From positions 29,909,511 to 29,973,510 of the forward strand of contig NC_088210.1 in assembly GCF_037126465.1 (NCBI RefSeq): DNA of 64,000 nucleotides. The letters are read 5' to 3'. Of the stretch, positions 1-10,674 are shown piece after piece (position 1 is the first letter of the stretch; every line of letters starts with the position of its first letter). This DNA comes from Ornithodoros turicata. Taxonomy: Eukaryota > Arthropoda > Arachnida > Ixodida > Argasidae. The notes below the pieces were generated by a model, which saw only the letters and a list, made by a program, of their open reading frames with translations, was not told the origin of the DNA and did no database searches. Both the position numbers and the translations under genes were made by a program.

Positions 1-515
1 TCGAAAGTATAGCGAACCTGCGGAAGTATAGAAACTCTCTTCCCGCTCGTGATATCCAATTAGTGGGCGACAGATGATTTTTTCAACGGATGAGAGTGCG
101 TGGAGAAAGCTGTCGTATTATCATAGCAGCGCAACATGCCTTCACATCTCACTGCTTCGAAAGATGCGTCGAGCCAAGATGCGTGTTCTCCGTATGCAAC
201 ACAAATTGCGTTACGCACCTGCCCCGTTGACTCGGTGAACCCGTAGAAAGCAAGTGACCCGCGTCTCCGAAGTAACTTCACTTCCGATGAGCGGAGGATA
301 GCACGCGACACCTGTTGCTTTAGTTTCACCTGTCCCGATAGCCTTTCCCGTTGGATTATACCATGGCTGCGCTTCTGCCATTGTCTTCTCCATTGTCGTT
401 TGGCTGATTATACAAGTGCGCCAACTGTGTATCATATATCTTTATGCGGCAGGAGGCAGCCGTTTTGACACCCTGTGTGAGTGTGCAGCCGGATTTGGAG
501 ATGCACGAAAAATTC
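1..515. other. No recognisable feature
   Basis: Short overlapping open frames only, with no domain similarity I can see and no clear repeat. Confidence 0.5.
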
Positions 516-757
516 TAGACTCTTATAAATGAACTTCACCGCATCGCACGCTCCTAGCCAACCACCATCTCGGATGATATCGTTGTCTGCCCTGATTTGT
601 TGAAAACGGGAAGCGCACGCCTTTTTTGCGACACTTATGCTGTTCATAATTGTCACAAAAAGCCGTTTTCAAGAAATCAGGGCAGATATAACGATATCAT
701 TCGAGATGATGGTTGGCTAGGAGCGTGCTATGCGGTGAAGTTCAGCTCTAAGAGCGT
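516..757. mobile_element. Foldback MITE, type A (degenerate)
   Basis: Ends read TAGACTCTTATAAATGAAC and the inverted counterpart ending AAGAGCGTA. The left arm has GGGAAGCGCACGCC where the consensus has GGGAGGCGTACGCC. The right arm lacks the decamer because of a deletion just after the loop. The arms otherwise mirror each other over about 100 nt. Confidence 0.8.
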
Positions 758-824
758 AGGATGGGAAGGCGGTGATGGTGATGGTGACGTGATAAAGGAA
801 AAAATTAAAAGATAAGAAAGAAAT

Positions 825-862
825 GGGGATGTGAGTTTCGACGAAGTCGAATTGGCTACCCC
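825..862. repeat. Hairpin module GGRGA...TACYCC, copy 1
   Basis: A 38-bp unit starts GGGGATGTGAG and ends TTGGCTACCCC, with the inner short palindrome TTCGACGAAGTCGAA. It is followed by a GATGA-rich tract (880-950). Related units lie at 1112-1150, 1433-1464 (inverted, degenerate) and 11928-11965. Confidence 0.5.
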
Positions 863-1111
863 GGTACGCTTACACTCAGAAAGTACAAACAGATGATGAG
901 ATGATGAGAAAACAAAAAGATGATGACTAGAGAAGAATAGAGATGATGATGGAGTTCAACATGTAGCTCAAAAGTTTCGACCAAGTGAATATAAAATTAT
1001 AGACTCGCTGGGGGAACACACAGAACACATTCAGCGAGTCATAGTAGGTCCATAAGCCCGGTTGTATCTAGAAAATTGGATTGGATTGGATTGGAAAAGA
1101 AAGAAAAATAT

Positions 1112-1150
1112 GGAGAGGTTAGTCCCGACCCAGTCAGAACTGGCTACTCC
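1112..1150. repeat. Hairpin module GGRGA...TACYCC, copy 2
   Basis: GGAGAGGTTAG ... ACTGGCTACTCC, preceded by a GGATT tandem run (1078-1095). The same GGATTGGATTGG run recurs at 53041-53055, again upstream of ATATGGAGA. This suggests a retroposed unit whose tandem tail is GGATT-like. Confidence 0.5.
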
Positions 1151-1432
1151 AAAACGTGTTTGTTGGTAAACAAAAAGAAAGAAAAAGGTCAGCTACGAAA
1201 AATAGGACAAACAAACAAACAAACAACCAAGCAGGATAAAGCATAAAGGAAGACGAGTGCCCTCAAGCCCTCAGCCCTCAGCGCCTTGTCGAACGACGGA
1301 GGACCTAACAGCTTCGCGATGTCGATGGGAAGGCAAAGTCGACTACTGGATAATTTGTAAGGCCTTTAAGTCGGTTTCCTCTACATGGTGATGGTTCAGT
1401 CTGGTTTCTTCTTTTCCCAGACTATGAGCATT

Positions 1433-1464
1433 GGAGTAGCCAGTCCTGGCTCGTCCTCAGGAAC
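1433..1464 (-). repeat. Hairpin module, degenerate inverted copy
   Basis: GGAGTAGCCAGTCCTGG is the reverse complement of the module's right end, and the remainder is diverged. The preceding 1220-1430 is unique-looking sequence that I cannot classify. Confidence 0.35.
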
Positions 1465-3780
1465 TGAAAACGCGACATGTTTCTTTTTCATGTCTAATCT
1501 AACCTAATCTAACCGCCCCATATAAATATGTGAGGGGAGTGAAAGGTATATGAGTATGAGCGAGTGAAAGCCAACAGGTTTCTAATATTGTACGCGAGGG
1601 AAAGACTAAGCTGTGAATGCACCCCTACCAATGTTACAGCTAATTAACCCCACTTTAAAGTAACCCTTCCAAGCACGATAGATATCATGCGTGCTGACTT
1701 ATCAAGAAACTGAAGTTCTGTCGGGCGCCTTTGAAGGTATATCTACTCGACTCAAAGACTCGGGTCGGACGAGTAAGGCACATAAAGTGACAGTAAATTC
1801 CATGTATTCTGCGTCAGACCCCCTCCCCATATTTTTTTTTTCTATTCTGGAGATTACAGAAAACGCAATGACCCGCAAACGCCATCGCCCCATTATTAGC
1901 GTAAACTGAACGTACGTGCCGTCATGCGCGACAAACAAGTGGAAAACGCATAAGGATGTTGCACCCATTGGGTCTTGAAGAGCATTAACTGGAGGGCCGA
2001 TGGAATACGGCGATGCCTATCGCACAGCCTCCAGGCAGGCAGGCTATGACATGTCGTGCCCATTTAATTCATTCGGATGAGAGGCACAAAATTACGGGAC
2101 ATTTCGGCAGTGCTTTCTGCGTATATACTTAAGCCAAGCCGAGAAAAACTGGGCTTCGTTTACGAACAAGCAGCCTTATACTGCCAGAGTGTCTTATCGG
2201 GAAGCGCGCGCAGTGCGGACCTTCCATTAGCCCTATTAATTATGGTCCATTAGGTAAAGACCTAAGCGTTGAACGTAAAGCAAACGACGAAGGCGGTGAC
2301 AGTATTGGTGGGGAAAGAAAACCAAGGTCTTTGTACGGGTAAAAGATTTGCAAGGAAGATTGTGGTTTGCGACACAGCCTGAAGCTAAAAAAAAAAGTTT
2401 GGGCCAAATCCTGGGCTACATCGCGCTGCTGCAACGCTTCGCACCGTTCCCTGTCGGTTCGTAATCTTTCGTCGCAATTTGCGTAATGACTGCTGAAAAC
2501 CCATAGCGAGCTCGCGAGCTTTCCTTCACGGTGCGACTTGGTCCTACTCAGCACGCTGAAGTCACGTCTGCGCTGACACGATGAAATTCTTGGCCACTCT
2601 CTGATACGTCCTATATGAGTCTGCACAACGATTAGTAAAGGAGTTGTCTTTTTCTGTATTTCTTCATAATTTTCTGTGTCTCTGCTGCTTTTATCTTAAT
2701 TTTGTTTGATTATTTGCTTGCTTTTGGGAACAGCAAGCCTATACATCATGGCTAACCTTTCCCTTCTGTTTTCTCTTCTTTTTTCTTTGTCAGGATTAAA
2801 CATATCCCCCCCCCCCTTCTTATAGCGAGACTTCGACCTCTGTGCCCACCTCGTCTTCTACAACTCCACTCTTCAACTAAGCCCGTCGTGCTTTGAAAGA
2901 ACATGTTCAAAGTGGCCCCCTTGAAACACGCATTACGTAACACGAGAAGTGCTACCTACAGCTGCTGCATGTGATTTCTGCAGCCAAGCCCTCTCATTAG
3001 AACGCTGGTTCAATCCCGGCCGAGAACGGTAGCAATGTGAGGGAAGTAAACATTGCTTCCAGCGCCGTGTGTCGGAGATTTCCGGAAGGTACCTACGGAC
3101 ATGAAGATTGAAATAGGTATAACAGTCAGACAGCGGCTGTACACATCAGTTCATACTGGCAGCGGGCTTCTGACACAGCATAACATGAACAATCTTGAAG
3201 GACGAAGCCTTAAGACGGGTATAGAGAGAGAGAGAGAGATCACAGAAATGCCCTCAACTATCCTTCTAGACTGGCCTGCGTGACATGGTTGCTGAGGCAT
3301 ACACCTCCCACATTCACAATCTCCGATCTTTTCAACGGACGTACTTATCGGCGGCTACACTCATTCGCAGACTTGTAAGTCAAGGGTCCTCCTCGAATGA
3401 CAATCACGAACCAATCGGCCGTCGCCTGGACGACAGCCAGGAATAGTAAAAGAGGCAAAGGGCAGTGGAATCTCCAGCAAGGTGTGTGGGAAGGTCTCCT
3501 TCCAAAGCCCGTATTACACGACCCAGCGATGCGCAGCCAATGGTTGATGATTTCGACCCTATCAAATTACCCACGGCTCTTTTGGCACGGACTCTCGGAC
3601 TGTGGAAAATCATGAGTGAACGCGTGCGTTGATGCTTTTTTCTGCTCTGGTAAATACGTATGTGTGTAAATACACGTGGGTAAGAGATACGGGATTGACG
3701 TCGGACAGGAAGAAAAACCAGGTCATGGGTCGACGCTTGAGTTGTTTCCATGCGTAATATTGAAGATATGTACACAGCAT
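1465..3780. other. No gene recognised; scattered simple sequence
   Basis: Contains a polyC run (2807-2816), a GA microsatellite (3223-3238) and a lone B-box-like GGTTCAATCCC near 3008-3018 in a short SINE-like context without a matching A box. The ORF at 2240-2626 (minus) has no recognisable domain. Confidence 0.45.
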
Positions 3781-4030
3781 GCACTCTTAAAAATGAACTT
3801 CACCCCATAGCACGCTCCTAGCCAACCATCATGTCGAATGATATTGTTATCTGCCCTGATTTGTTGCAAACGAGAGGCGTACGCCTTTTTGTGACACTTA
3901 TGCTGTTCATAATTGTCACAGAAAAGGCGTACGCCTCCCGTTTTCCACAAATCAGGACAGATAACGATATCAACCGAGATGATGGTCGGCTAGGAGTGTG
4001 CTGTGCGGTGAAGTTCATTTTTAAGAGTGC
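3781..4030. mobile_element. Foldback MITE, type A, full length
   Basis: About 250 bp between GCACTCTTAAAAATGAAC and its inverse. The arms of about 108 nt mirror each other with few mismatches. Both arms carry a GGCGTACGCC decamer, written GGCGTACGCC (left) and GGCGTACGCC (right), around the loop stem GTGACA...TTATG. Flanks read GC/CA rather than a clean TA. Confidence 0.85.
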
Positions 4031-4253
4031 AATGTAACTAAGCTTTAAAGTTTCATGCGGCATATCTGTCGTCGTGCATATCTGTCGTCAGAGGGTTTGT
4101 CAGAGTTTTGTCTAACACGTTCTTGTTGGTTATTGTTGGCTTATACAGGGTTTTGTTGGAGAGAGGAAAGGTCACACAAATGAAAGGATCGATTAATGTA
4201 AGACGTAGAGCCGATGGGGGGGAGGGGGGTAATGGCAGGATAGGCTCGCCGTA

Positions 4254-4744
4254 CAACAGAACTTCAGCGCATAGCACGCTCTGTGCCAACCATTGCCAGG
4301 AATGACAGTGCTACACTCTTAGAAATGAACTTCACCGCATAGCACGCTCCAAGCCAACCATCACCTCGAATGATATCGTTATCTGATTTGCTGAAAACGG
4401 GAGGCGTACGCCTTTTTTGTGACACTTATGCAGTTCATAATTGTCACAAAAAAGGCGTACGCCTCCCGTTTTCAACAAATCTGGGCAGATAACGATATCA
4501 TTCGAGAAGATCGTTGGCTAGGAGCGTGCTATAAGGTGAAGTTCATTTTTAAGGGTGTAGCGCTTCTGAATCGAAGAAAGATGGGGCCGCATGCCATTTC
4601 GTGTCAGTTTGGATATATTATCATTGACACAAAAAGGCGTACGCCCCCCCCTCTCCTCTTCGAATTAAAAGCGATAACCGTATCGTTCGTGACAATGGTT
4701 GGCGCACACTGCGCTATGCGGTGAAGTTCAGTTTTCAGAGTGTA
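4254..4744. mobile_element. Foldback MITE, type B, interrupted by a type A copy
   Basis: The left fragment (4254-4313) holds ACAGAACTTCAGCGCATAGC and GCCAACCATTGCCAGG. The right fragment (4560-4744) resumes with GCGCTTCTGAATCGAAG, then a single GGCGTACGCC and TTCAGTTTTCAGAGTGTA. Removing 4314-4559 restores a normal type B left arm. The block just upstream (4218-4250, GGGGTAATGGCAGGATAGGC) is the reverse complement of 9596-9624. Confidence 0.75.
4314..4557. mobile_element. Foldback MITE, type A, nested with TA duplication
   Basis: A 244-bp near-perfect palindrome from CACTCTTAGAAATGAAC to TTTTTAAGGGTG, flanked by TA on both sides (4312-4313, 4558-4559). It contains GGCGTACGCC in both arms. 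It sits inside the type B element at 4254-4744. Confidence 0.9.
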
Positions 4745-4894
4745 GGAATGCAGCTCTTATGGAAGATTCGAACCTGGACCTTTGCGATGTTCCTATGTAA
4801 TGTAACGAACACTATATCCCTGACCGGATCAGGAGGGTCCAGGTTCAAATGCTGGCGCCGGCATTCATTAAGTTTGAAGTGAACTAACTCGCAT

Positions 4895-5145
4895 GTACTC
4901 TTAAAAGTGAACTTCGCCGCATAGTAGGCTCCTAGCCAGCCATATAATATCGAATGATATGAAATGAATGAATGATATGAATGCAAATGGAGGCGTACAC
5001 CTTTTTGTGACAATTATGAACAACATAAGTGTCACAAAAAAGGCGTAGGCCTCCCGTTTTCAACAAATCAGTGCAGATGACGATACCATTCGAGATGACT
5101 GTTGGTCAGGAGCGTGCTATGCGGTGAAGTTCATTTCTCAGAGTG
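4895..5145. mobile_element. Foldback MITE, type A, degenerate
   Basis: The left arm is disrupted by an AATGATATGAATG tandem expansion (4948-4982). The right arm is nearly intact (GTTTTCAACAAATCAGTGC ... GTGAAGTTCATTTCTCAGAG). The decamer is mutated in both arms (GGCGTACACC, GGCGTAGGCC). Confidence 0.75.
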
Positions 5146-6302
5146 TGGTCGTTCAAAATGTACCGTCAAAGAGTTCGATGCGTTTTCGGTTGCCGTATGA
5201 GCCTTTCCCATGGCCATGAGTGTCGGGGTGGATGGGATTCACAGACACTGCTAATACGACACAACTGTCGTCCCTACCTAAGGTTAGGTTACGTATACTA
5301 AATGATATTATATGTATTAAATTCTACATCAGAGGAACCGTACACTCATATACGAAAGTAAATATGTACGCATATGTGTAAGAAGAAGGGGAAAATATAA
5401 CTACTAATATGGCGGAAGGAGCCGCGGTGCCAATAGAAAACTTGACAAAGCCTCCAAACGCTCGTCCTGCGCTCCCATCTTCAACTGTGATTGACTGATT
5501 GATTGATTGATTTGAAGGAAAATTAAAACGGAGATATCAGGTTCTTGAAATTTGCTCTGTTATAAACAGGGAGTTACTCGTACATTAAGAGAGGCTTCGG
5601 ATCGCTCAAAGGAAGTTTCGCTTTCGAGTCTAACACGCTCACACGGCAGATCTATAAAGAGAGGAAGCAACAACAAAAAAGAAATAAAAAAGAAAACGAT
5701 ATATCGAGACAAGGTGGCGCTGTCGTCGGTTAAGGTCAGGACCAAGAAGTCGAAACAAATGCTCCGGTTCGACCTCGGCACCGTGCGTGTGACACGCCTT
5801 GCTTCGGTGGGAGGAGGTTTCACCTGCGCCCGCTTATTACAGTGATTAAGCACGCCGTCTGTACTACGGAAGGCTGCGACATATCGGGGGCTCCGCTAAG
5901 GTGCCAATTAGGCACCGGGGGAAGAAAAAAAAATCTCCTGCAGGTGACCGCGCCGTGGCCAGCCTGGCTTTCATCCCCCGGGCTGCTGCTGCTGCCGAGT
6001 ATGTGTCTATAAAATGCCTGCGACAGGGCATGGGCGGTGTGCAGTTCTGGGAAATTATGACACTGCGCGCGCGGGTCTGCTTGGATACTTTAATTACCGC
6101 AGGGGGGCGCAGTGTGGTATGTGAGGATTGCTTTGGGGTCCGCGAGGTCAAATGGTGTACCGAATTCAAAGCAGTAATTAGAAGCTCGGTGTTACATTTT
6201 ATGCTTGAGGATATGGAAGGTCGTCGTCCTGGGATATCTGATTCGAGTGTAGCCAGAATTATGATTAGTCACGGCGATGTGTCTGTGTTCTGGTCCTCTC
6301 TT
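5146..6302. other. No gene recognised
   Basis: Includes a GATT tandem run (5498-5513), CpG-rich sequence at 5930-6150 and a 136-codon plus frame at 5901-6311 with no recognisable domain. A weaker CTCF-like CCGCAGGGGGGCGC is at 6097-6110. Confidence 0.4.
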
Positions 6303-6867
6303 CCCTCTTAGAAAAATGGGTGGAGCAGTTACACTTTTTAGGAGGAAATATCTGTCGCATATGTTGTGCCTAAAAGGTTGCACAGTTCTACCTGCTATAC
6401 CTATACGAATGACAGGGTTACCGTTTCTGATACGGAGAGCGAGGGGGAGGGGGTAAGCCTTTTTGTAGCAATTTGAATATATGCCAATTGATTTTATCAC
6501 CCTTTTACACCCTTTTATCAGAAGGCTGGCTATGTTGACCTAGGTGATGACTATAGAAGTTACCACATTTTCACACCCTTTTTTCCTTCAAAGGGAGTGA
6601 AAAGGTGGTAACTTCTATAGTTACCACATAGGTCAACATAGCGTTTGGTAAAGGGTGTAAAAGGGTGGTAAAAGCAATTATCATATACCCATATTGCTAC
6701 AAAAAGGCGTACGCCCCCCTCGCTCACCGAATCAGAAGCGGTAACCCTATCATTCGTGGCAGAGAATGAGGTATGGGGCAGAACTTTGCAACCTTTTAGG
6801 TACAACATATGCGACAACTATATTACCTCCTAAAAGGTGTAACTGCTCCAGCCTTTTTCCTGAGAGT
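6303..6867. mobile_element. Long foldback element, type C (about 565 bp palindrome)
   Basis: Two arms of about 275 nt meet near 6580-6590 (CACCCTTTT TTCCTTC AAAGGG). Outer parts pair GGAGCAGTTACAC with GTGTAACTGCTCC. Middle parts pair ATATGTTGTGCC with its inverse. Inner parts pair CTATAGAAGTTACCACA with TGTGGTAACTATAG. The right arm holds GGCGTACGCC at about 6706-6715, and the left equivalent is mutated (GGGGGTAAGCC). Ends (CCTCTTAG / CTGAGAGTG) match the type A/B ends. Confidence 0.8.
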
Positions 6868-7629
6868 GTGGATTGAATGAAAAAAAAATGAAATGGAGAT
6901 TGTGTTGGTGGCCCACTGTCGCTATATTCCAGAGCACATAAAGCTGACCGAAGCTCAAAGCAATTAAAGCTGTGTGACATGACTTAATGTTGAAGCTCAG
7001 AAGTACAGAAATTCCTGACGAGGGTTTCTTCTCATTTTGGATTTTGCGTGTCGTGTTATTTATGCGAGTAGATACAGTTGTTGTTGTTTTTAAGTGTTGA
7101 GAGAGTAGATACAGTACATACGTGAAGTACCTGGAATAGCTGCTTTCTCGGCTTGTAAACTCTTTTAGCCATTCTCAATCCCAAGAGTCGAGGTCATGCA
7201 CACTGAGGGCTGCAACGAGAAAAGCAATGTACGTCAAGCATCGTATTCCTCAGTCACCGCGATCGCTTTATCACATTTCATAAAACCAACTATAACCGCA
7301 TTAACCCCATATGCTGCTCTGCGACGTGTTACGACGAATAACATGACAAGGGCGTTTGCTGCTGTAGTGTTCTGGTTCTATTCGTAGATCTCATAAGGCT
7401 ACTACTTCCTGTGGTCGACAAACTGAATGCCTATATCTACGGCACAAATATGTTTTGCAAACTGCATTTCAACTGCGCTATGTGTTGGAGCTTGCTTCTA
7501 AGGTGAATGTATTACCAATTCATCAATCACATTCGTTCTTCAATATAAATGCGATCCAGCGGCTGGCTCAGGACATGAAGGAGCCCAAAATTGCTCTTTC
7601 ATTATTGTTGTGTTGCATTATACGTTATA
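6868..7629. other. No gene recognised
   Basis: AT-rich unique-looking sequence with short frames only. Confidence 0.4.
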
Positions 7630-7845
7630 TTATACGCTCTGTGCCAACCATTGCAACGAATGATAGGGCTGTCCCTTCTGATACGAGGAGAGAGGGAGGC
7701 GTACGCCTTTTTGTGTCAGTTATCATGTATCCAAATTGACACAAAAAGGTGTACGCCCCCTTCGAATCAGAGGCGATAACCCTACCATTCGTGGCAATGG
7801 TTGGCGCAGAGCGTGCTATGCGGTGACGTTCACTTTTTAGAGTGC
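7630..7845. mobile_element. Foldback MITE, type B, left end truncated
   Basis: Starts inside the arm at ACGCTCTGTGCCAACC and ends with GTGACGTTCACTTTTTAGAG. Left decamer GGCGTACGCC, right GGTGTACGCC. The loop is GTGTCAGTTATCATGTATCC, typical of type B. Confidence 0.8.
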
Positions 7846-9024
7846 TTGCTGCACGCTCATGAAAGGTAATGAAGGAAGCAAAAAGAATCAGAAATAAGTG
7901 TAGAAATACGCATGCTACTCTCGAGGAACAGTGACTGTCGAAAGTCACTTACGCAGAAGAGAGATCCCAAGAACCCGAAGAGTCAAAATACTACATTGTC
8001 CGCCGCCATATATCTTCAAGAAAGGGTATCAGTGCGTCCAGATCGCGCCGTCTATGGGGTGGTCTGCTTATTATTGGTTGTGGAACAGGTGTGTTGTCAC
8101 TGTAGAAGCGACCCGTCGACGGTGACAGCCGCCGAAATCGGTTTTAATCGGGCCAGCGATCAAACCTTATTTATGATCCGCGATTATAGAGACACCCCTC
8201 CATTAATCTACTATCCTTATATCAGTTTACAGGTCTGCCACATCAACAGCACGTGGTTGCTAGCACAAAAAACGAGTCATTAGCTCTAATAGCTCCCTTC
8301 TTCTTTATCCTTTATTTTTTTTTTTTTTTTGTCGGTCTTGGTAGGCGATTCCGAAGTGTCCACCGTCATATCGACTCGCGATGCAACATCATGCATATAC
8401 ACACTAAAAAAATTTAAAAAAATAAAAATAAACGAGAGAAAAAGTCCCTACGGCATCGGCGTAAATATAAGCTGGGTTAGATAACGTGCATTTGGAGCGA
8501 AAGGTGTCACGGCAATTTCAAAAACGTAGCCTCACAAAAATCGACGAGATTGGCCCCAGGTGTGCTCCGCTGGTAGACCTGCAAAAACTTGACTGCGATG
8601 CGGGACGGTGATAAGGTGTTACCGTAAACACAGCAGGCGAATCGCAGTGTCCGCGACAAATATGTCAGCGGCAAACACTGTTTTTATTTGCATAAATGCT
8701 TATCAAATGAGCTCGTGTACAAGTAAATGAGTTGTGTATAGCATATCACCGAGGACGCATTAAGCAACGTTTTCTTTTTTGTGTGTGTGTGCGTGTGTGT
8801 ATGTGTCTCGTAAATGACAACTGTCGAGCGGGAGAACTGGTTTTAAAGTTTGCTACACCGGAATGCTCCAGGGTTGTTTTTTTTTATAGCACGCACGACG
8901 GTGTAGTATATGACAATTCGTTAGCGTGCTCCAAGAATACCTCAGGTAAATTAGGTCAGGTGTACGAACACCGTAAACATCACATTCTTGACTCCCTAAC
9001 CGTCTCATCGTCCCTATCGTCCTG
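7846..9024. other. No gene recognised; TG microsatellite
   Basis: Contains a 15-base T run (8322-8336) and a TG/CG run near 8781-8803. The frames at 7912-8283 and 8732-9064 lack domains. Confidence 0.4.
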
Positions 9025-9729
9025 CACTCTTAGAAATGTGCTTCACCGCATAGCACGCTTCTAGCCAACCATCATCTCGAACGGTATCGTTATCTGCCCT
9101 GATATGTTGAAAACGGGAGGTGTACACCTTTTTGTGACAATTATGAACACCATAACTGTCCGCCAAGAAAAGGCGTACACTCTAAAAACTGAACTTCACC
9201 GCACAGCACGCTCTGCACCAACCATTGCCGCGAATGATAGGGTTTATCGCTTCTGATTCGAGGAGAGAGAGGGAAGCGTACGCGTTTTTATGTCAATTTG
9301 GATATATGATAAGTGACACAAAAAGGCGTACGCCTCCCTGTCTCCTCGCATCAGAAGCGATAACTCTATCATTCGTGGCAATGGTTGGCGCAGAGCGTGC
9401 TATGCGGTGAAGTTGCGGTTAATACTTTGCTCTCCCCGACGAACTCGTGCACCCTCATCATCCTCTCTGCCCTCCATCCGTCCGTCCTTTCTTTGTGTTT
9501 AGTGTTCCTGTTTTTGTTTTTTTTTTGTTTTTTTCTTTGGCTATAGTCGTGACGACGCCTACCTCTGTGTGGCCAACAACAGCGAGGCGCGAGCCTATCC
9601 TGCCGTTACCCCCTCATTTTTTAGAGTGTGTGCCTCCCGTTTTCAACAAATCAGAGCAGATAACGATATGATTCGAGATGACGGTGAGCTAGGAGCGTGC
9701 TATGCGGTGAAGTTCGTCTTTAAGACTGT
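9025..9729. mobile_element. Foldback MITE, type A, split by a type B element
   Basis: The left arm and loop (9025-9177) stop inside the right decamer at GGCGTA. The right arm resumes at 9629 with TGTGCCTCCCG and runs to TTCGTCTTTAAGACTGTG. The interruption is exactly at the TA of GGCGTACGCC. Confidence 0.75.
9178..9628. mobile_element. Foldback MITE, type B, nested, with an extra block near its right end
   Basis: Begins CACTCTAAAAACTGAAC immediately after GGCGTA. The right arm reaches GCGGTGAAGTT at 9414. About 200 bp of extra sequence (9415-9616) then precede TTTTTTAGAGTG. The last part of that extra block (9596-9624) is the inverse of 4218-4250, next to another type B copy, so it may belong to a longer type B form. 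Confidence 0.7.
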
Positions 9730-10343
9730 GGGCCTATAAGCTGGTCGGCGGGAACCAAAGACCGCGCACAATAATCGTCAAGGTCATCCCACCGCAGATT
9801 AACCATAACTCTCTGAAGAACGAGTCTCGCAGTGGAGACTAACCAACGTCGATTATTCTCGTTGAATCACTATTTCGCTCACGCAACGGATCGAACTCTT
9901 TCCGATGATGAAGAGCCGAAACGTGGACCAACTTTGTCATTTGCGAAAAGAAGAGAAATATTTTCCTGTACAGAACAGGCCCCTTCGACGAGGTCTATAC
10001 GGGGGAAGACCTGCGGCGTGCAGTCGCGACGACCCCTGCGAGACCTCAAGCCGAGGTCTTGTCACGACACGGGAGGTAGCCAAGCCGTCCCTCACGATCT
10101 TCTTCTGCACGTCTCGTCTGACGTCCTGACCGCTAGGTCTTCGGGGGTCAACCATTTAAAACAGCATGGGGGCCAGACCGGCTGTGATGTCAGCTAACTA
10201 TATAACCCTGCAACGGTATCTATGCCACGAGATGCATGCGTGTGCGTGTGCGAATTGCCTAGTAAGACAATGAAGATTTCGGGCTAATTCGTATTAAGCG
10301 ATTCCTGTTATAAAACGACGGCGTCACGCAGGAAGCAACTGCT

Positions 10344-10385
10344 CTGCAAAAACGAAACTTCCCCGCATAGCACGCTGAAGGCTTT
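10344..10385 (+). mobile_element. MITE end fragment
   Basis: About 35 bp match the left terminus of the foldback family (CGAAACTTCCCCGCATAGCA, then CGCTGAAGGC). Nothing further of the arm is present. The preceding 9730-10343 holds no recognised feature. Confidence 0.5.
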
Positions 10386-10534
10386 CTCAGTTTGAGAGCT
10401 ATACGCTTCAGGCACGTGATGTTGACACACGTTGATACGCGTGAAGTGTCTCGGGCATCCTCGACAATGGAGAAAGCTTTGCAGGCTTCAATCAATTCTG
10501 CTTACATGTGGCGGCGTGGTTTCTTCTTCATTTA

Positions 10535-10674
10535 CCAAGGCAGCACAACACCTTGGCCCAATATTGGCCCAATATTGGCAATGCTGGCCCAATATTGGTA
10601 GAATTTTGGTCCAATATTGGGCCGACATTGCCAATATTCGTCCAATATTGGGCCAAGATGTTGTGCTGCTTGAG
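10535..10674. mobile_element. CCAATATTGG foldback element, copy 1
   Basis: Terminal inverted repeats CCAAGGCAGCACAACACCTTGG / CCAAGATGTTGTGCTGCTTG enclose repeated 10-bp palindromes CCAATATTGG and variants (10558-10654). Each CCAATATTGG unit matches CC(A/T)6GG. Sister copies are at 50241-50422 and 53367-53494. Confidence 0.8.

Noticed and set aside
3831..4037. Recurrent small frames encoding KKAYASRF...LGACYAVKFIFKS-like peptides at many loci
   Set aside because: All are translations of the foldback MITE arms in various frames and strands; the repetition comes from the DNA element, not from a protein family.
6097..6110. Second CTCF-like site
   Set aside because: Only about 11 of 14 core positions fit, with mismatches at informative positions, and no supporting context.
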